NCBI GenBank assembly: GCA_002327225.1
Contig: DCUN01000122.1
Coordinates: 1-7,120, forward strand
Length of the DNA stretch: 7,120 bases
Reading direction: 5' to 3'
DNA from: Desulfobulbaceae bacterium UBA2213
Lineage (GTDB): Bacteria; Desulfobacterota; Desulfobulbia; Desulfobulbales; Desulfocapsaceae
The notes under the pieces were generated by a model. It had not been told where the DNA came from. It saw only the letters and a program-made list of their open reading frames with translations, and searched no databases. This document shows, one piece after another, positions 4,588 to 7,120 of the stretch. Numbering within the stretch: position 1 is the first letter of the stretch; every line of letters begins with the position of its first letter. Both the position numbers and the translations under genes were made by a program.

Positions 4588-5407
4588 CTCAATGGGCCGC
4601 ATCAGCGCCCTGGCCCGTCTCATCATCCTCGACGGCCTGCGCCGTCATGCCCTGATCGGCCTGGTCCTCTTTGCCTTGGCCGGTACCACCGGTGGTCTGC
4701 TGTTCTTCGACTTTATCCCCCGCGATATCGGCCGAGCCACCAATGATTTTCTCTTCTCCCTCACCTGGCTGACCGGCTTCATCTTCCTGCTCTTCCACGG
4801 AGTGCAGGTCATGGCCTGGGACACGGAACGGGGCTCGCTGCACACCTTTCTGGCCCGGCCCATCTCCCGCACCGAATACGGGCTGGCGCTCTATGGTGGG
4901 CTGGCCGTGCTGCTGCTGGCCCTGAATGTTATTCTCGGGGGGTTGGGCTGGGGGATACTGAATTTTATCAGGGGCTCGGTCGACGCCGCCTCTTACTTCC
5001 AGCACCTGTCACTGCCCTTTTTCCTGCTGGCCGCGGCCGGTCTTTTCTGGATTCAGATGATGATCCTGGCCGTTATCCTGCTGTTCTCCAGCGCCGTGCG
5101 GGGCAGCTTTCCGGTCCTGCTTTTGACCCTTTGTTATTATTTTATCTGTACCGGCCTGCCGGTGGTCAGGGAATCATTCAAGCAGAAGGGCAGCGCCGGC
5201 TCCGGCCAGTTTGTTGATTCACTCTGCAAGTGGCTGACGACGATCTTCCCCGATTTCTCCTGGCTTGATTTCAAGACCCTGGCCGCCTCCAGTGACGCCA
5301 TTCCTCTGCCGGCTCAACTGGTGCTGCCCTTTATCCAGGCGACACTGTATATCGTCGTTGTCCTGTGGCTGGCCTGCGCCATCTATAAACGGCGGGACCT
5401 GCAATGA
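4580..5407 (+). CDS. ABC-2-like permease, PilI-like by context
   Basis: Integral membrane protein of 275 residues, the likely membrane partner of the preceding ATPase. Six hydrophobic segments can be drawn at about residues 24-44, 57-80, 101-123, 145-171, 176-193 and 249-268. A cytoplasmic loop between segments 2 and 3 carries the ABC-2-type motif ERGSLHTFLARPISRTEY (83-100), which commonly docks on the ATPase. A soluble stretch of about 55 residues (194-248) separates the last two segments. The start at 4580 is set by AAGGAGG. The gene overlaps the ATPase by 8 nt and the next gene by 4 nt (ATGA), so the three proteins are made together. It probably forms an exporter or a mechanical transmission complex. 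The substrate cannot be read from sequence; the pilus link comes from the neighbouring pilA. Confidence 0.85.
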   Translation: MRSSMGRISALARLIILDGLRRHALIGLVLFALAGTTGGLLFFDFIPRDIGRATNDFLFSLTWLTGFIFLLFHGVQVMAWDTERGSLHTFLARPISRTEYGLALYGGLAVLLLALNVILGGLGWGILNFIRGSVDAASYFQHLSLPFFLLAAAGLFWIQMMILAVILLFSSAVRGSFPVLLLTLCYYFICTGLPVVRESFKQKGSAGSGQFVDSLCKWLTTIFPDFSWLDFKTLAASSDAIPLPAQLVLPFIQATLYIVVVLWLACAIYKRRDLQ

Positions 5408-6255
5408 AGATGGCGCGCTCACTGCTGCTGGCCGGAATTGTTCTGCTCTACGGCTGGTTGTTTACCCTGCAGGAACAAAGGGGTGAAGAGCGGCAAGGCT
5501 CACTGACCATGGCCCTGCCGGTCGGCTTCTATAAAATTGCCGCCGGTTATATGCAGCAACTGGCCGCCGAAATGCTCTTTATTCGCACCAGTGTCTTTTT
5601 GGGCGGCGTGCCACCCGGCACCCCGGCCGCCACCTACGAGGAGCCCCTGGCAAATAACTTCGAGGTGATGACCCGGCTCTACCCCCGCTTTATCGACCCC
5701 TATTATTTCTGCCAGGCCTTTCTGCCCCCTATTTCGCCGGAGGCTGCCGCCAGGGCCGGTACGATTTTTGAGACAGGTATTGCAGCCTATCCCGACGATC
5801 TTATCCTGCGCTTCTTTTACGGGACCAATTTCTTTCTGGCCATGAACGAGCCGCTCAAGGGCGCTGCGGCCTTTGGTGAGGCCGCCAAGCTGCCGGACGC
5901 CCCTCCCCTGTTCGGTCATCTGGCCGCCCTGCTCTCTGCCCAAGGCGGCGACATCACCGCCGGCCTGATCTCGTTGCAAACGATGCTGGCCGCCGAACAG
6001 GATGAGACGGTGCGCGCCCGCTATGAGGAGGAAATTGTAATTTTCGAACAGGCCCTGGAGGTGCAGAAGGGTTTGAATGCCTACACCAGCAAATATGGCG
6101 CCGCACCCAAGGCCCTGGAGCAGCTTGCCCCGGAGTTTATCGCCAGTATCCCGGACATCAGGGATTCTTTTGAACTGGTATATGACCCACCCAACCTCCA
6201 CCTGCAACGCCCCGACCAGAAGAAAAAGACGGAATCCGGCATCCCTTGGAAGTGA
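5404..6255 (+). CDS. Membrane-anchored helical-repeat protein of the pil-linked ABC operon
   Basis: Protein of 283 residues with one N-terminal hydrophobic segment (about 5-22, ARSLLLAGIVLLYGWLF) after a short basic start. It lacks a lipobox cysteine, so it is probably an uncleaved anchor with a periplasmic body. A distinctive segment, QQLAAEMLFIRTSVFLGG (51-68), follows. Then come several alpha-helical pairs (about 85-225) with a TPR-like rhythm: ARAGTIFETGIAAYPDD, LKGAAAFGEAAKLPD, ITAGLISLQTMLAAEQD. The C-terminal part, AYTSKYGAAPKALEQLAPEF (227-245), resembles short folds seen in secretion-associated proteins. It begins in an ATGA overlap with the permease, so it is a third component of the same complex. 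By position it could correspond to M. xanthus PilG, but I cannot show homology without a search. Confidence 0.72.
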   Translation: MKMARSLLLAGIVLLYGWLFTLQEQRGEERQGSLTMALPVGFYKIAAGYMQQLAAEMLFIRTSVFLGGVPPGTPAATYEEPLANNFEVMTRLYPRFIDPYYFCQAFLPPISPEAAARAGTIFETGIAAYPDDLILRFFYGTNFFLAMNEPLKGAAAFGEAAKLPDAPPLFGHLAALLSAQGGDITAGLISLQTMLAAEQDETVRARYEEEIVIFEQALEVQKGLNAYTSKYGAAPKALEQLAPEFIASIPDIRDSFELVYDPPNLHLQRPDQKKKTESGIPWK

Positions 6256-6288
6256 GTAAAATTCGGCAGAATAGTAGGAAAAAAAACA

Positions 6289-6324
6289 TTGCCAGACAAA
6301 ATGGGTTAGCTGTAATATGTATTA
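6289..6324 (+). promoter_or_regulatory. Promoter and possible operator of the orphan Phd antitoxin
   Basis: A -35 TTGCCA (6289-6294) and a -10 TAATAT (6313-6318) are spaced by 18 bp. The inverted repeat TAATA-TG-TATTA (6313-6324) overlaps the -10, a usual position for antitoxin autorepression. Operator use is inferred. Confidence 0.45.
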
Positions 6325-6349
6325 TGTCTAATTCAAAGGAGGTGTAATA

Positions 6350-6625
6350 ATGAAAACCATGACTTCAGTTGAAGCTCAAAATCATTTTGGCATGTTGCTG
6401 GATACGGCTCAGCGTGAGCCGGTGACAATTACCCGGCGGGGTCGTCCTGTGGCTTATCTTCTGTCACCCCAAGAGTTTGCCGCAATTTCGAAAGGAACGG
6501 AAACCGACTCCACACAGGATCTGTTGGCGGCGTTTCGCGGCAGCGGCAAAGGCGGCGGCACATCGCGTCTGGTGGCGGAGCGCGAAGAGGAAAGGCTTCG
6601 TGCGAAGCCAAGGGGACGTTGTTGA
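6350..6625 (+). CDS. Orphan Phd/YefM antitoxin with repeat-derived C-terminus
   Basis: A 91-residue Phd/YefM-type protein. The DNA-binding N-terminal domain is intact: MTSVEAQNHFGMLLDTAQ (4-21) and REPVTITRRGRPVAYLLSPQEF (22-43 in pieces). A near-perfect ribosome site AAAGGAGGTG (6335-6344) lies five bases before the ATG, so it should be well translated. From base 6607 the frame enters the 48-bp inverted repeat, which codes for its last residues (AKPRGRC) and supplies the stop codon. The natural tail probably ended near LVAEREEER. No toxin gene follows on the plus strand; the next gene is a convergent vapC with its own antitoxin. The simplest reading is that a downstream toxin gene was lost when the repeat arrived or recombined. 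The protein may still bind DNA or a toxin elsewhere. Confidence 0.82.
   Translation: MKTMTSVEAQNHFGMLLDTAQREPVTITRRGRPVAYLLSPQEFAAISKGTETDSTQDLLAAFRGSGKGGGTSRLVAEREEERLRAKPRGRC
6594..6609. repeat. Short hairpin at the junction of antitoxin and 48-bp repeat
   Basis: GGCTTCG (6594-6600) pairs with CGAAGCC (6603-6609) around TG. Its right arm overlaps the first three bases of the 48-bp repeat, so the hairpin marks the junction between antitoxin and repeat sequence. Confidence 0.5.
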
Positions 6626-6654
6626 CTTGTTGACTAACCTCTCCCAAATGCTTG
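6607..6654 (-). repeat. 48-bp inverted repeat, right copy
   Basis: Exact reverse complement of 1061-1108. It contributes the last codons and the stop of the orphan antitoxin (6350-6625). It is followed by GGGACGGATTT (6666-6676), another dispersed motif. Identity with the left copy ends abruptly on the antitoxin side, and a looser similarity (TTTCTT-type run) continues on the other. Confidence 0.88.
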
Positions 6655-6699
6655 TAAGAAAAATGGGGACGGATTTATTTTTCAAATTCGTGGGCAGAA

Positions 6700-7071
6700 T
6701 TACTTTTTGAAATAGTTGACACCTGGAATGTTGGCGAAGTGAACATCTTGCGTCCAAATTGTTGCGTTGCAATATCTGGCAGTCGTTAGGATTATACTGT
6801 CTGCCATTGGCAATTTGCATTGCAAACTGATTTGTGATGCATCAACGGCCAATTTTGCTGTCAAATCAACGAGTTTCCCTTTCTGCATCGCCGCAATTAC
6901 CTGCACAGCCTCATCACTTCCAGACTCCCGCAAAACGACCTTTATGACTTCATAGATTATAATTGTAGGAACAATGAGGGATTGAATATCCTGCAATGGA
7001 GACAGAAAATGCTTTGCGAAAGGATCATCGGCAAAAAACGACAACCAGCCTGAAGAATCGACAATATTCAT
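6700..7071 (-). CDS. vapC: VapC-type PIN-domain ribonuclease toxin
   Basis: A 123-residue PIN-domain protein on the minus strand. The acidic metal-binding residues are present: D5 in MNIVDSSGWL, E41 in TIIIYEVIKV, D91 in LPMADSIILTTA, and D109 in IWTQDVHF. The length and motifs are typical of VapC RNase toxins. The sequence differs clearly from the VapC at 1606-2007 (NIVDSSGWL against LLLDTHVLVW), so the two are separate lineages, not a local duplication. The start codon overlaps the stop of the upstream antitoxin in ATGA, which implies translational coupling. It converges on the orphan Phd gene, with about 75 bp of repeat-derived DNA between them. The active site looks intact; the RNA target is unknown. 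Confidence 0.9.
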   Translation of the reverse strand: MNIVDSSGWLSFFADDPFAKHFLSPLQDIQSLIVPTIIIYEVIKVVLRESGSDEAVQVIAAMQKGKLVDLTAKLAVDASQISLQCKLPMADSIILTTARYCNATIWTQDVHFANIPGVNYFKK

Positions 7072-7120
7072 ATCCTGTCGTTCTCTCGCTCAAAGTCAGT
7101 ATTGATTCCCTTAAGAAATC
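7068..7120 (-). CDS. C-terminal end of AbrB-type VapB antitoxin (partial)
   Basis: Only the last 16 codons lie in the window, reading FLKGINTDFERENDRI and then TGA. This pattern (LKGI-x-T-x-x-E-R-E-x-D-R) is the usual toxin-binding tail of AbrB/MazE-fold VapB antitoxins. The stop codon overlaps the vapC start by 4 nt. The DNA-binding N-terminal part and the promoter are beyond the right edge. The short length limits certainty, but frame, overlap and motif agree. Confidence 0.75.
   Translation of the reverse strand, partial: FLKGINTDFERENDRI

Noticed and set aside
3814..4626. Minus-strand open frame of 270 codons
   Set aside because: It lies antisense to an ABC ATPase with every motif intact. 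Its composition is what a GC-rich antisense frame gives, and it shows no recognisable domain.
5500..6207. Minus-strand open frame of 235 codons
   Set aside because: It is antisense to the third gene of the ABC operon, whose frame is supported by the ATGA overlap and a clear membrane anchor. The reverse frame is rich in Gly/Gln with no domain.
1606..7071. The two VapC genes as copies of one duplication
   Set aside because: Their N-terminal, central and C-terminal motifs differ, and their antitoxins are of different families (Phd and AbrB).

Overview
The window looks like a chromosomal segment of a deltaproteobacterium in the broad sense (Desulfobacterota; Desulfuromonadales- or Desulfobulbales-like). 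The main clue is a type IV pilin whose first 60 mature residues match the Geobacter-type PilA plan. It is followed by an ABC-transporter operon recalling pilG/H/I, which lie beside pilA in Myxococcus xanthus. The dense GACCCC/GTCCCC-type intergenic repeats also fit this group. The assignment is inferred from gene content, not from a database search.

Layout. (1) 1-1380: a two-gene toxin-antitoxin (TA) module (AbrB-like antitoxin, RelE-like toxin) with a clear sigma-70 promoter and a perfect palindromic operator. After it comes about 550 bp of gene-free DNA made largely of repeats. (2) 1382-2007: a second TA module, a Phd/YefM antitoxin and a PIN-domain VapC toxin, joined by a TAATG overlap. 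(3) 2008-2413: gene-free, with a repeat copy, a 16-bp perfect hairpin, a terminator-like hairpin and the pilA leader. (4) 2414-3043: pilA, encoding a long prepilin, followed by a terminator-like hairpin. (5) 3044-3828: gene-free, with an 11-bp triple repeat and an inverted copy of the dispersed repeat. (6) 3829-6255: a tightly overlapping, visibly GC-richer three-gene operon: ABC ATPase, ABC-2-like permease, and a membrane-anchored helical-repeat protein. (7) 6256-7120: an orphan Phd/YefM antitoxin whose reading frame ends inside a repeat, and, convergent to it on the minus strand, a second VapC preceded by the last codons of its AbrB-type antitoxin.

How the parts fit. The pilin and the three-gene operon probably serve one process, type IV pilus or pseudopilus assembly. 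The neighbouring TA modules look like accessory cargo in a repeat-rich setting. A 48-bp exact repeat lies in inverted orientation at 1061-1108 and 6607-6654, bracketing vapBC, pilA and the ABC operon. The copy on the right also supplies the stop codon of the orphan antitoxin. The most notable points are this inverted repeat pair, the long pilin that keeps all six Geobacter PilA aromatic positions, and the clustering of four TA loci in 7 kb.
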